From: Vibrio coralliilyticus ATCC BAA-450
GTDB taxonomy: Bacteria > Pseudomonadota > Gammaproteobacteria > Enterobacterales > Vibrionaceae
DNA: 64,000 nt
Assembly (NCBI RefSeq): GCF_000176135.1
Contig: NZ_ACZN01000014.1
Coordinates: 310,001-374,000 of the forward strand
Direction of reading: 5' to 3'
A program made the translations under genes and the position numbers. Below the pieces are notes generated by a model that was not told where the DNA came from, did not search any database, and worked only from the letters and a program-made list of their open reading frames with translations. This document shows, in pieces, positions 1 to 8,405 of this stretch. Each line of letters begins with the position of its first letter. Within the stretch, counting starts at the first letter, position 1.

Positions 1-1
1 A

Positions 2-658
2 TACGCAGATGCTCCTGCTCAGTACATCCGCGCTTATTTGCTTTTGCAAAAAGACTTAATTGAGCTGTTCGATTATGTTGAACCATCAGATCAGAACTTA
101 AACACTCATTCTTTCCGTATTCATGAGTTGCTGATGAGGTTTTGTGTAGAGATCGAGGCAAACTGTACAGCTATTCTGAAAGAAAATGAGTATGCTAGCT
201 CTGGTGCTAACTTGAATATGGGTGATTATAAGAAAATAGAACAAAGCCATTTTTTATCTAAATATGAAGTGATGGTTCCTAATTGGCATGGTGTAAAAGG
301 TATAAGAAAACCATTTTCCAAATGGGCTTCAGGTGGTGGGTTAGATTGGTATCAAGCTTACAATAAAACCAAACATGACCGTCATGGTAATTTCCATCAA
401 GCAACGCTTGATACTCTTATTGATGCTGCATGCGGTTTATGCGCGTTGATATCAGCTCAGTTCTGGACATACAGTTTCACTTCTTCGGACAACCTCATTA
501 CCATCTCTGGTATCGAAGTTGACGGGTTTGAATCAGCCATAGGTGAATTCTTCAGAGTTAAATTTCCTCAATCAATTCCTACTGAAGAGATGTACAGCTT
601 TACTGCGGATGACATTGATAATGGCAGAGATATTTTCCAAAAGTTTCACTACATATAG
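2..658 (+). CDS. Hypothetical protein, 5' end cut off by the window
   Basis: The reading frame is open to the left edge of the window and the translation stays coherent upstream of the first possible start (TTG at 38), so the N-terminus lies outside. At least 219 residues are visible. The protein is soluble, with no signal peptide or membrane segment. A central stretch reads YNKTKHDR, followed by a predicted helical segment; this weakly recalls HEPN-like hypothetical proteins, but the family cannot be named. The gene is AT-rich compared with the DNA after 4.8 kb and sits among integron-cassette genes, so it is probably a cassette passenger. Function unknown. Confidence 0.7.
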   Translation, partial: YADAPAQYIRAYLLLQKDLIELFDYVEPSDQNLNTHSFRIHELLMRFCVEIEANCTAILKENEYASSGANLNMGDYKKIEQSHFLSKYEVMVPNWHGVKGIRKPFSKWASGGGLDWYQAYNKTKHDRHGNFHQATLDTLIDAACGLCALISAQFWTYSFTSSDNLITISGIEVDGFESAIGEFFRVKFPQSIPTEEMYSFTADDIDNGRDIFQKFHYI

Positions 659-660
659 AG

Positions 661-935
661 CTGTGTAACAAGCTGTTTAAATGCCCCTTAGCTGGAGCCT
701 TTAAGTTGGTGTACCCTAATACAGTCGCTCAGCTTCAACACACTCGTCTTGTATTTTGGCCGTTTATGTCGCTTCGCGACGGGCCTAGCAATAATTAAAG
801 TGCGCATTCTCACTTGTTCTGTGATTTTGATAATTCATTGCTCTCTACCAGTTAGTTAAGATTAATTTATGGCATGTAAATGAGCATATAAAGTTATCAA
901 GAAAAGTGCGTATGCGCATGAAACAAGTGTTATGC
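661..935 (+). repeat. Cassette boundary, possible attC site
   Basis: About 300 bases between two cassette genes hold no ORF. The left edge has an AAC-ending core (GTGTAAC, 663-669) followed by AAGCTGTTTAA. The right edge has GTTATGC (929-935), the usual Vibrio cassette core. The span is longer than ordinary attC sites (about 57-150 bp), so it may be one attC plus spacer, or two sites around a very short ORF-less cassette. The role is inferred from the flanking, clearer attC sites. Confidence 0.4.
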
Positions 936-958
936 CTTAGAAATAATTTGGAGATTGT

Positions 959-1798
959 ATGGAAGTTAAGTCTTTATCGGAAAGCATGTTATTTGTAACT
1001 GTACGTATTGATACAGTTGATGCGAATGGGAATGGCGGGTCAGGAACGGGATTTATCTTTTTACATAACTATAATGGCAACGATGTATTATCTGTCGTAA
1101 CCAATAAGCATGTTATAGAGGGGGCTGTAAAAGGCGGTATTACATTTATCAAGCGAGAAGGTGGTAACCCTAAACTAGGTGACTCTTTTCGTATTGATTT
1201 CGACAATTTTGAAAGTGTTTGGTCTGGCCACCCTGAAAAAGATATCGATATTGCAGTTACGCCGCTTGTTCCTTTGCTTGAGTTTATGAAAGTAAGTCAT
1301 AATGTTGATGTGTTTTTTAAGCATATTTCGTCAGAAGATATTCCTAGCGCTGCTAATGTCGCTGAAATTGATGCTCTTGAAGAGGTAGTTTTTGTCGGAT
1401 ATCCAAATGGAATTTGGGATAGCAAAAATTACACTCCAATAATTCGTAAAGGCACAACTGCTACACCTTACGCTCTTGATTTCGAAGGCACAAAGAAATT
1501 TATTATTGATGCTTCTGTTTTCGGGGGGTCAAGTGGTAGCCCATTATTTCTCCATAACTCAGGTACATATACTAGAAAAGATGGACGGACAGTTGTCGGT
1601 TCTCGGTTTTTCTTCTTGGGCGTTGTAGCTGCGGTGTTCTTTAAGCGTTCAGTAAACGAAATTGTAAGTTTGCCTATCCCTACTAGTTCAAAGGATGTTG
1701 TTGTAAACCAAGAAATGATTGATTTAGGTGTTGTTTATAAAGCTGATACTGTTGTTGAAGCTATTGAGTATGCGATTGATCGTGATACAAAGGCATAA
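959..1798 (+). CDS. Trypsin-like serine peptidase (cassette gene)
   Basis: A 279-residue protein with the trypsin-fold triad in order: His in TNKHVIEG (about residue 50), Asp in DIDIAV (about residue 97) and Ser in GGSSGSPLF (about residue 193). No signal peptide or PDZ domain is visible, so it probably acts in the cytoplasm, unlike DegP/DegQ. The ATG at 959 has GGAG at 950-953. It lies between attC-like sites, so it is a superintegron passenger. Stand-alone trypsin-like domains of this kind are frequent in bacterial defence and signalling proteins, but nothing here identifies the substrate. Confidence 0.75.
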   Translation: MEVKSLSESMLFVTVRIDTVDANGNGGSGTGFIFLHNYNGNDVLSVVTNKHVIEGAVKGGITFIKREGGNPKLGDSFRIDFDNFESVWSGHPEKDIDIAVTPLVPLLEFMKVSHNVDVFFKHISSEDIPSAANVAEIDALEEVVFVGYPNGIWDSKNYTPIIRKGTTATPYALDFEGTKKFIIDASVFGGSSGSPLFLHNSGTYTRKDGRTVVGSRFFFLGVVAAVFFKRSVNEIVSLPIPTSSKDVVVNQEMIDLGVVYKADTVVEAIEYAIDRDTKA

Positions 1799-1897
1799 CA
1801 AAAACATTATGGTGACGCTTTACACTCGGTAGTTTTTGTATAGAGTTTGGTGCGCTTGGAAAGTTGATCATAGCGCGTCTTATGTTAGGCGTTAGTT
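1794..1897 (+). repeat. attC recombination site between cassettes
   Basis: The site starts with GCATAAC overlapping the end of the peptidase gene and ends with GTTAGGC followed by GTTAGTT (1884-1897); the GTTRRRY core is matched by GTTAGGC. The length of about 104 bp fits attC sites. The inner arms (GTGACGC near the left, GCGCGTC near the right) are partly complementary, as needed for the folded bottom strand. The next gene starts 20 bp downstream. Confidence 0.55.
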
Positions 1898-1916
1898 TTT
1901 ACAAGGAGAATTGGCA

Positions 1917-3605
1917 ATGTCAGCTGAAAATTTTTTAAATGCAGAGACTGATACTTTTGGTGGCATAATCAAAGGTGACAATAAATTTAAAGTTCCTCTA
2001 TATCAAAGAGACTATTCTTGGAACAAAACTCATTGGAATGATTTGTGGTTAGATATAGAGACTAACAGGCAAAATGATTCTAAACATTATATGGGTTCTA
2101 TTGTTTTGGTATCTAAACACAAAAAACAATACGACATTATCGATGGTCAGCAACGATTGACAACCCTTACAATATTAGTTCTAGCTGTAGTTGACACTTT
2201 AAATGACCTAGTCAAACGCGATATTGATGTTGAGAACAATCAAAAAAGAATAGAACTACTAATTACCGACTTTATTGGGAAAAAATCTTTATCTTCATTG
2301 AATTACGAGAATAAAATTGAATTAAATGAAAGTAACAACCCTTTCTTTTCAACCTACTTAACCAACTTTCGAAAGCCTGTAAATATAAAATCAACCATCA
2401 AAAGTAACAAACTACTCTTTGAATGTTTCAATTATTATAAAGAATTAATTAAAGAAGAGATATTCACGGGTGAAGATGTTACTTCGTTAATTTCCTTTGT
2501 TGAGTATATTTCTGATAGCTTGTTATTTATCCAAATTACAGCAACAGATGATTTGAGTGCTTATCTTATTTTTGAAACGCTAAATGATCGAGGTTTAGAC
2601 TTATCTGTCACTGATTTATTGAAAAACTATCTATTTTCAATAGTTGACGAGGCAGATAAAAGTCATGTTAAAAACATCTGGGATATAACTATTAACCACG
2701 TTTCCTACTCAGGATTCCCGAAATTTCTCCGCCATTATTGGATGATGCAAAATGGTTTGATTCAAGAGAAAGAACTGTTTAAGACTGTCAAAAGGCATAT
2801 AAATACTCCTAGCACAGCATTTGAACTGTTAAATAGTATGAGTGAAGTTTCTGAGGTTTATGCTGCTCTTAGTGATTCAACCCATCAATTATGGGAAGGT
2901 GAGGAGAAAGTTAAAAAGCATATTAGAGAGTTAAGTCTATTTAACGTTACCCAATGTTACCCATTGTTGATTAATGCTTATTTGTACTTAGATCATGATG
3001 ATTGGGTTGCTACTTTAAGGATTTGCTCAGTAATTTCATTTAGATATATGGTCATTTCAGGGTTAAACCCAAATGCGTTAGAGTCAAAGTATAACGAGGC
3101 ATGTAAAGCCATTAATGCAGGTACTGCCAAAACGGCAAGAGATATATTCTTTATACTACAACCACTTTACGTCAGCGATGAAGATTTTGAACGTAACTTT
3201 GAATCCAAATCAATCAGAACTAAAAGATCATCAAAATTGGCTAGGTATATAGTTTATAGCATTGAAAACCATCTATCTGAACATTCGTTTGATTTTGAGC
3301 ATGACAATGGCTCACTTGAGCATATATTGCCAGAAAATCCGTCATATGAATGGAATGAAAACTTTCCGAAAGACATTGAAGAAAGCTTTATTTACAGGCT
3401 TGGCAATTTCACATTATTAGAGTCGGATAAGAATCGTGTCATTGGCAACAAAAACTTTGAACAAAAATCTGAAGTTTATAAAACAAGTAGATATGAAATA
3501 ACGAAAAGGTTTGGTTATCAAAAATGGCACCAAGATAACCTTAAAGCTAGACAAAAATATTTAGCAAAACAAGCTAAAGCCATATGGCATCTACCTTACG
3601 TGTAA
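1917..3605 (+). CDS. Fused GmrSD-type DUF262/DUF1524 nuclease
   Basis: About 562 residues. The N-terminal part is DUF262 (GmrS-like, ParB-fold NTPase): VPLYQRDYSW near residue 27 and the signature DGQQRLTT near residue 76. The C-terminal part is DUF1524 (GmrD-like HNH nuclease): EHILP near residue 468, LGNFTLL near residue 495 and a downstream NKNF motif. Single-chain GmrSD proteins are type IV restriction enzymes that cut modified phage DNA; that activity is inferred here. The start is ATG at 1917 with AAGGAGAA at 1902-1909; an in-frame TTG at 1911 is too close to this site. Low GC and the flanking attC sites show that it travels as an integron cassette. Confidence 0.85.
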   Translation: MSAENFLNAETDTFGGIIKGDNKFKVPLYQRDYSWNKTHWNDLWLDIETNRQNDSKHYMGSIVLVSKHKKQYDIIDGQQRLTTLTILVLAVVDTLNDLVKRDIDVENNQKRIELLITDFIGKKSLSSLNYENKIELNESNNPFFSTYLTNFRKPVNIKSTIKSNKLLFECFNYYKELIKEEIFTGEDVTSLISFVEYISDSLLFIQITATDDLSAYLIFETLNDRGLDLSVTDLLKNYLFSIVDEADKSHVKNIWDITINHVSYSGFPKFLRHYWMMQNGLIQEKELFKTVKRHINTPSTAFELLNSMSEVSEVYAALSDSTHQLWEGEEKVKKHIRELSLFNVTQCYPLLINAYLYLDHDDWVATLRICSVISFRYMVISGLNPNALESKYNEACKAINAGTAKTARDIFFILQPLYVSDEDFERNFESKSIRTKRSSKLARYIVYSIENHLSEHSFDFEHDNGSLEHILPENPSYEWNENFPKDIEESFIYRLGNFTLLESDKNRVIGNKNFEQKSEVYKTSRYEITKRFGYQKWHQDNLKARQKYLAKQAKAIWHLPYV

Positions 3606-3611
3606 AGTAAA

Positions 3612-3642
3612 ACCTAACAAGTTGCTTAGCAGGGCGTTATGT
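3612..3642 (+). repeat. Very short attC-like hairpin
   Basis: Directly after the nuclease gene, ACCTAAC (3612-3618) matches the RYYYAAC core perfectly. It is followed by AAGTTGCT, then AGCAGGGC and the core GTTATGT (3636-3642). The TGCT/AGCA arms fold on themselves. All attC parts seem present in 31 bp, less than the shortest sites usually described. It may be a collapsed site in which the central part of a VCR was lost. Confidence 0.45.
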
Positions 3643-3907
3643 GGCTGAACGCGATGGATTGTGAGTTGTGACAATTGCAAACAAATTAAGTTAAAAAAGC
3701 TTAAGAACTTAGGGTATCGTGCTTTTGGGTGAGCCCTTTTCAATATTTTCCAGTGGTAAGTATTGGCGAAGCATCGTAAATGATTATTTTGCTTGTAAGT
3801 CGTGGGCTCAACTACTCCATTTGAAAGCAGAAACTTATCACGGAAGCAATGGTCAATAGGTTCAAATAGCGACGTTGACCGAAAAGGTTTGTATCGATGG
3901 CCTCACC
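3643..3907. other. ORF-less cassette body
   Basis: About 265 bases lie between two attC-like sites with no ORF of useful size on either strand. ORF-less cassettes are common in Vibrio superintegrons. Some carry promoters or small RNAs; I see no clear promoter or terminator here. Confidence 0.4.
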
Positions 3908-4013
3908 AAACAACAAACTGCTCAAGAGGGTTTCGCAACGCGTGGAATTTAGTGGTTAAAGTGATTTGAGGCGACATTGGTATTGCGTCACTCCCCCTAG
4001 CAGGGCGTTATAC
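3908..4013 (+). repeat. VCR-type attC site
   Basis: This 106-bp site is the clearest in the window. Its left part reads AACAAACTGCTCAAGAGGG, then CAACGCGTGG. Its right part is ATTGCGTCACTCCCCCTAG and CAGGGCGTTATAC. This is the standard layout of Vibrio superintegron repeats (VCRs). The recombination point would be in GTTATAC at 4007-4013. The next gene ends 6 bp further on. Confidence 0.8.
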
Positions 4014-4018
4014 CACAA

Positions 4019-4309
4019 TCAATCATCTAACCTGTTCATGGCTTTACGGTAAACATCGCTACGTTCGCGTTTTCCGACGGCTAAGACGGTGACAATGATA
4101 ACATCGTCTTCAACTTTGTAGACGAGACGGTAGCCCGATTGACGCAACTTAATTTTATACATATTGTCAGCTCCAGAAAGCTTTGAAGCCGGAACATGTG
4201 GGTTATCTAAGCGCTCGATTAGCTTTTTCTTAAATTGTTGTTGCAGAGTAGCACCAAGCTTTTTCCACTCTTTGAGTGCACTCTTTTTAAAGTCGAGTTT
4301 ATAGGTCAT
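4019..4309 (-). CDS. stbE: RelE/StbE-family toxin
   Basis: A 96-residue RelE/ParE-fold ribonuclease-type toxin: basic N-terminal helices (KKSALKEWKKLG), then a beta-sheet ending in YRLVYKVEDD...VLAVGKRE and a C-terminal DVYRKA motif. Family members cut mRNA on the ribosome; the activity here is inferred. The ATG at 4309 overlaps the end of the upstream antitoxin gene by 11 bp, so the two are translationally coupled. The pairing with a Phd/StbD-like antitoxin is closest to StbDE. It is read against the cassette array and carries its own promoter, as is usual for toxin-antitoxin cassettes. Confidence 0.8.
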   Translation of the reverse strand: MTYKLDFKKSALKEWKKLGATLQQQFKKKLIERLDNPHVPASKLSGADNMYKIKLRQSGYRLVYKVEDDVIIVTVLAVGKRERSDVYRKAMNRLDD

Positions 4310-4547
4310 CAATATTGACCGAAATGCTCTCTTCGGATTCACGCTCTTTAGCGATAGCGAGCAATTCAAGATCTTCGAGCCTATCCATCATCATCTCGTA
4401 CGCTTCGGCAGGTACGCAATAGAATGCGGGTTCATTGCGGTTTAAAACAGCAACAGGTTCACCGTTAGCACTAGTTGCAACTTTCATCGGGTTAGCTTTC
4501 AACTCGGTAATGCTTGCAGCAACATCGGCTAAAATTCTAGTGGTCAT
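4299..4547 (-). CDS. stbD: StbD/Phd/YefM-family antitoxin
   Basis: An 82-residue antitoxin. The N-terminal DNA-binding part has the Phd/YefM pattern (ITELKANPMKV...GEPVAVLNRN...AFYCVP), and the acidic C-terminal tail (EESEESISVNIDDL region) should wrap the toxin. It precedes and overlaps the toxin gene. Such antitoxins repress their own operon. In superintegrons these pairs are thought to stabilise the cassette array against deletion. Confidence 0.82.
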   Translation of the reverse strand: MTTRILADVAASITELKANPMKVATSANGEPVAVLNRNEPAFYCVPAEAYEMMMDRLEDLELLAIAKERESEESISVNIDDL

Positions 4548-4601
4548 ATAATCGGTCTCTTAAGTGGTCTTTATATTGGTCATATTAGCCTCAACCAAGC
4601 G

Positions 4602-4726
4602 GTATCACAAGTTGCTTAAGAGTGATTCAAAGTGCGGGGCATTTTTACTATGCGTCGGTTTCTGTTTTTAAGGTATTATGCGGAGGATTAGGTATTGCGT
4701 TGCTCACACCTTGCAAGGCGTTGGAG
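4602..4726 (+). repeat. Terminal attC site, end of the cassette array
   Basis: A 125-bp VCR-like site: left part ATCACAAGTTGCTTAAGAG, right part ATTGCGTTGCTCACACC then AAGGCGTTGGAG. The right core GTTGGAG (4720-4726) departs from GTTRRRY at the last base, and the left core has C for A. Degeneration of the last site is common. No further attC follows, and the codon use and GC change after it. Confidence 0.65.
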
Positions 4727-4878
4727 AACTGACTATGCATAATGACAAGCGATACAGAGAAAAATTTGGAATAGGTGATCCGGGAAAACAAAGAGGCCGT
4801 GTGGACACTGGCTGCTGCCCAAACCACAATCAGCCTCATTGACTGCCGTCAGCACCCTAAGACTTTTGGATAGAAAGT

Positions 4879-5469
4879 ATGGATACTCGTAGCCAGAGCT
4901 TGTTGCTCTCCGCCCTCTCGCGATGGGCTCCGCTGAGTCAAACCGACCTCGTTCACGCCCTAGACGATGTCACCATTCATGCCCATCAACCGCTCGAGAA
5001 CCTCTTTTGCAGCGGTGATGTCGTGCTCGATGTGCACTTCGTACTCGACGGCATCGGCCGCTATTTCTACCTCGATGAGCAGGGCAATGAACGAAATAAG
5101 TCTCTGGTCACCACAGGCGGGGCCTTCGCGAGTTTGAGTTCCTTGGTTGAAGCCAGCCCAAGCCCATTTTTCGCTCAGACATTGACGCCGTGCACGACGG
5201 CCTCTATCCGCTACGAACGCCTCGTGGCCCTCTCAAGAATTCACCCCAATTGGGCGGAGTTTCTGCGCACGCTCTTAGAGCGCCTGGTGCTGAAAAAAGA
5301 GAGACGAGAGGCGGGCTTTCTTCTGCTGAACGCCAAACAACGCTATCAGCAATTTTTGCACGAATTTGGCCATGATAGCGACCGTATCCCCCTTCGCCAC
5401 GTTGCAATGTATATCGGAGTGACGGATGTGACGCTGTCTCGGATCCGCCGAGAGATGGGCTTAACATAG
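4879..5469 (+). CDS. Crp/Fnr-family transcriptional regulator
   Basis: A 196-residue protein with an N-terminal cyclic-nucleotide-binding-like beta-roll (about residues 30-115) and a short C-terminal helix-turn-helix (RHVAMYIGVTDVTLSRIRRE, about residues 174-193). No Cys cluster for an iron-sulfur centre is visible, so it is not an Fnr oxygen sensor, and the cAMP-binding Arg/Thr pattern of Crp is not evident. It is the first backbone gene after the cassette array. It lies 61 bp before a small membrane methyltransferase-like gene, so the two may be co-transcribed. Confidence 0.82.
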   Translation: MDTRSQSLLLSALSRWAPLSQTDLVHALDDVTIHAHQPLENLFCSGDVVLDVHFVLDGIGRYFYLDEQGNERNKSLVTTGGAFASLSSLVEASPSPFFAQTLTPCTTASIRYERLVALSRIHPNWAEFLRTLLERLVLKKERREAGFLLLNAKQRYQQFLHEFGHDSDRIPLRHVAMYIGVTDVTLSRIRREMGLT

Positions 5470-5530
5470 GTTAAGGTCAACAGAGCACCGCTGCCCTAAT
5501 ATCGTGTTTTCTTTACCAAGGAAACTCGAC

Positions 5531-5977
5531 ATGAAAAAACTGTTGCCCCCTGCGCTCTTTTTGATTTTTGTGGTTGGAATAGGGCTCCTCCATTGGAAGA
5601 CGTCATTCCCTCCACACATGGCTTTCCCTTGCTCCCTGTTGGGACTGCCATTGATTGTCCTGGGTTTGTGGTTATCGGCGGCGGGTAAGCGCCTGTTTGC
5701 CCAGCTAAGCACCAACATCATGACGTTTGGTCAACCCACTCTGTTGGTGACACAAGGCGTCTATCAGTACACCCGCAACCCCATGTATCTCGGGTTTGCT
5801 GTCGCATTATTGGGCGTGGCCATACTGTCCGGCGCCTCACTGCCCGCTCTCTTCCTGACATTACTGTTCATCCTCATCACCGACAGGTGGTACATTCGGT
5901 TTGAAGAACAAATACTGCGAGACACCTTCGGCCAAGACTATGACCAATACTGTCGTCAGGTCCGGCGTTGGGTATAA
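5531..5977 (+). CDS. Isoprenylcysteine carboxyl methyltransferase-like membrane protein
   Basis: A 148-residue integral membrane protein with about four hydrophobic segments and the family C-terminal signature: RNPMYLGF, then EEQILRDTFGQDYDQYCRQV, where the ICMT/phospholipid-methyltransferase fold binds S-adenosylmethionine. The bacterial substrates are mostly unknown. The start is ATG at 5531 with AAGGAA about 7 bp upstream; a GTG at 5504 lacks a site. Confidence 0.82.
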   Translation: MKKLLPPALFLIFVVGIGLLHWKTSFPPHMAFPCSLLGLPLIVLGLWLSAAGKRLFAQLSTNIMTFGQPTLLVTQGVYQYTRNPMYLGFAVALLGVAILSGASLPALFLTLLFILITDRWYIRFEEQILRDTFGQDYDQYCRQVRRWV

Positions 5978-6098
5978 GTCACAGGAGCACTTTGCTCGCC
6001 CACCAGCGTTCAGCTCCGAAAATGGCGCATCCCTAAACCTCTTTGTTGTTAGCCTGTATCGGCCCCGTTAAGTCTAAAACGATAGAGGAGTAGTAAAC

Positions 6099-6854
6099 AT
6101 GTTTAAGAGTCTGCATCAGGCGAATAATCCACTGGTCATTTGCAATGTGTGGGATGTGCCCAGTGCGAAGCTGGCCGAGAAATCGGGCTTTCTCGCTCTC
6201 GGAACGTCCAGCGCAGCCATCGCCAACACCCTTGGAAAAGAGGATGGCGAAAACCTTCACTTCGAGGACGTGTTGTTCATCGTCAACGCCATCGTTGGGT
6301 CGACCCCTCTCCCTTTAACGGTCGACATCGAGTCGGGTTATGGCGACACGCCGGATGTCATCGCACACAACATCATTGAACTGGTTAAGATTGGTGTGGT
6401 TGGCGTCAATATCGAAGACAGCATCGTAGCAAAAGGGAAACGAACACTGCGCGACAGCGTTTGGTTTGCAAATTTGCTGACTGGCGTGAGAAAACAGCTT
6501 CGCGATGCCAATGTAGAGGTATTTATTAACGTGCGGACTGACGCCTTCTTGTTAAATGCCAGAGAAGCGCTCAGTGTCAGCCTCGAGCGGATCCATCGCT
6601 ATCAACAAGCCGGCGCAGACGGGATTTTTCTGCCCTGCATTCGAACACCCGACGACATTGAGGCCGTCGTGGCCAGCACTCCACTCCCAATCAACGTCAT
6701 GTGCGTGCCAGAATTGCCGACTTTCTCACAGCTCAAAGCGCTAGGGGTGAAACGCATCAGCATGGGGAATGTCGTGCATGAAGCCATGTTGGCCTCGTTG
6801 GCTTCTCAGCTGTTGTCCATTCAACGTGAGCAGTCTTGTCACCTTCTGTTTTAA
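6099..6854 (+). CDS. Isocitrate lyase/PEP mutase family enzyme
   Basis: A 251-residue TIM-barrel protein. Early NPLVICNVWDVPSAKL, then the metal-binding VDIESGYGD motif (about residue 82) and VNIEDS (about residue 107) match the phosphoenolpyruvate mutase/isocitrate lyase superfamily. The 2-methylisocitrate-lyase Cys motif (KKCGH) is absent, so it is one of the many uncharacterised members that may cleave or rearrange a 2-oxoacid. AGGAG lies 8 bp before the ATG. It stands alone between a membrane protein and a long non-coding stretch. Confidence 0.85.
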   Translation: MFKSLHQANNPLVICNVWDVPSAKLAEKSGFLALGTSSAAIANTLGKEDGENLHFEDVLFIVNAIVGSTPLPLTVDIESGYGDTPDVIAHNIIELVKIGVVGVNIEDSIVAKGKRTLRDSVWFANLLTGVRKQLRDANVEVFINVRTDAFLLNAREALSVSLERIHRYQQAGADGIFLPCIRTPDDIEAVVASTPLPINVMCVPELPTFSQLKALGVKRISMGNVVHEAMLASLASQLLSIQREQSCHLLF

Positions 6855-7253
6855 AGGACGTCCTTCAAATTAAGGGGGTTGACGGGATTGAACAAATGGC
6901 CACTTTGTTCTTTTTACACCATGCCCCTTGGCACTGGCGAGGTGTACGATGGATAGAAGTACACTTTCGCCCCCCACTCATGCCACTTCTACCAAGCGTG
7001 GCAAGGCGTCGCTACGAGGTCAGTTCAACGTGAGTAATAACCGGAAGAACAACAGGGTAGTGGCAATCGATAGCGGCTTAGCAGTGCGTTTAAATTACAA
7101 AACCGCGCGACATCACTAGGGAGGACGGTTCAGTGTGACGCATAAATCGTGTCGCGAGTGTATGGGGCGTTACGGTTCCTTGTCTGATACGCCAGCAGTC
7201 CTGTACTCGGAGGGGACAACATCTCGTGGTGCCCCTCGTCGAATCGATAACGT
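6855..7253. other. Non-coding stretch
   Basis: About 400 bases after the PEP-mutase-like gene. The open frames here lack ribosome-binding sites and family resemblance. AAGGAC/GTCCTT just after the stop and GAGGGG...CCCCTC near 7208-7229 could form weak hairpins. No gene is recognised. Confidence 0.4.
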
Positions 7254-8327
7254 CTAAGGCAGCAGTGACGCAACTTTCTTCAGCAACGTCTGGATTTCTT
7301 GCTTCTGGTAGCGCACTTCAGGTCTACGCTCGCTACTTTTGCGCACGATCAATTCCACCGGAATGCGAGTATGTTCGACACCAGCGGTTTCTTGAGGTTC
7401 ACGATCCTTAAGTGCCATAGCCTGAATCACGGCTTGCTCACCGATCTGTGTGAAGTCTTGCTTTACTGTCGTCAGCGGGGGCGTAAAGTACGCACTATCA
7501 GCGATACCATCAAAGCCGACAACGGCAATGTCTTCTGGCACTGGCCTTTGCAGCTCATCCAATGCCCGCAACGCGCCAAGCGCCATCTGATCGCTCGCCA
7601 CCACGACAGCATCGAATTCTCGTTGTTGCGCTACGGCTTCACGAACCGCCAGATAGCCACTGCTCGCCTGCCAGTCCCCTTGATACTGCCAAGATACCTG
7701 CTTGTTTGCCTTGGCGATCTCTTCTAACCAAGTGTTTAACCGGATCCGAGACGCGCTCGACTCTTCAGGACCACTCACCAACAGGAATTTCTCTCGCCCT
7801 GTCTCAAGCAGATGCTTCATGACTTCCGCAGCACCTTGGGCATGCTCACCATGCACCATGTTCACCGAAGTTCCACTAGGGACATCAATAAAAATGAGAT
7901 GGCGGCTCGGAAACTGTGCCACCAGCGCCACCGCCTCTTCCGCAGTGAGAGGGACGTTGAGGATCACACAATCCACTTGCTGAGCAATCAACTCTCGCAT
8001 TGAGGCTTGAATATTGGCTAAGCCAGGCTCTGACACCACAGAAAAGACCGTTCCAACGTTCAATTGATGCGCTTTACTTCTCACACCATTGGCAATTAAA
8101 GCGGCGCCATGCAAGGCCATATCTAAGGTGATTAAACCAACATGCGTCGATTTGGCTCGACTCAGCATTTGTGCCCCCTTGTTAGGCACGTAACCCAGTT
8201 GCTTAATCGCACGGTTGACTTTGATCCGAGTCGACTCCGCCACCTTCTGAGACCCATTCGTGACACGTGACACCGTTTGGGTCGACACTCCGGCCAATTT
8301 TGCTACATCTTTAAACGTGACACTCAC
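7254..8327 (-). CDS. LacI/GalR-family repressor of the galactoside locus
   Basis: The N-terminal helix-turn-helix is classical (TFKDVAKLAGVSTQTVSRVTNG), followed by the hinge helix and a periplasmic-binding-protein-like sugar-sensing domain (HVGLITLDM near residue 60, ILNVPLTAEE, VVASDQMALGALRAL, VGFDGI). The frame is open to 8423, but GTG at 8327 with GGAAA 5 bp upstream puts the start just before the HTH (about 357 residues); ATG at 8372 is an alternative. The longer frame would run through one operator. It is transcribed away from the alpha-galactosidase gene. The shared intergenic region has three identical-type LacI operators, so it should repress itself and the enzyme/symporter pair until an alpha-galactoside is present. 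Confidence 0.88.
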   Translation of the reverse strand: MSVTFKDVAKLAGVSTQTVSRVTNGSQKVAESTRIKVNRAIKQLGYVPNKGAQMLSRAKSTHVGLITLDMALHGAALIANGVRSKAHQLNVGTVFSVVSEPGLANIQASMRELIAQQVDCVILNVPLTAEEAVALVAQFPSRHLIFIDVPSGTSVNMVHGEHAQGAAEVMKHLLETGREKFLLVSGPEESSASRIRLNTWLEEIAKANKQVSWQYQGDWQASSGYLAVREAVAQQREFDAVVVASDQMALGALRALDELQRPVPEDIAVVGFDGIADSAYFTPPLTTVKQDFTQIGEQAVIQAMALKDREPQETAGVEHTRIPVELIVRKSSERRPEVRYQKQEIQTLLKKVASLLP

Positions 8328-8405
8328 ACGCGTTTCCGTCTTCCACTCTGTCTTGAGGGAAAGGTAACGCATCTCGCAGTCCATTACTGTGAGACAGCCA
8401 AAAAA

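Noticed and set aside
4648..4839. A 63-codon minus-strand frame at the array end
   Set aside because: It lies mostly on the terminal attC site and has no start signal or family resemblance.
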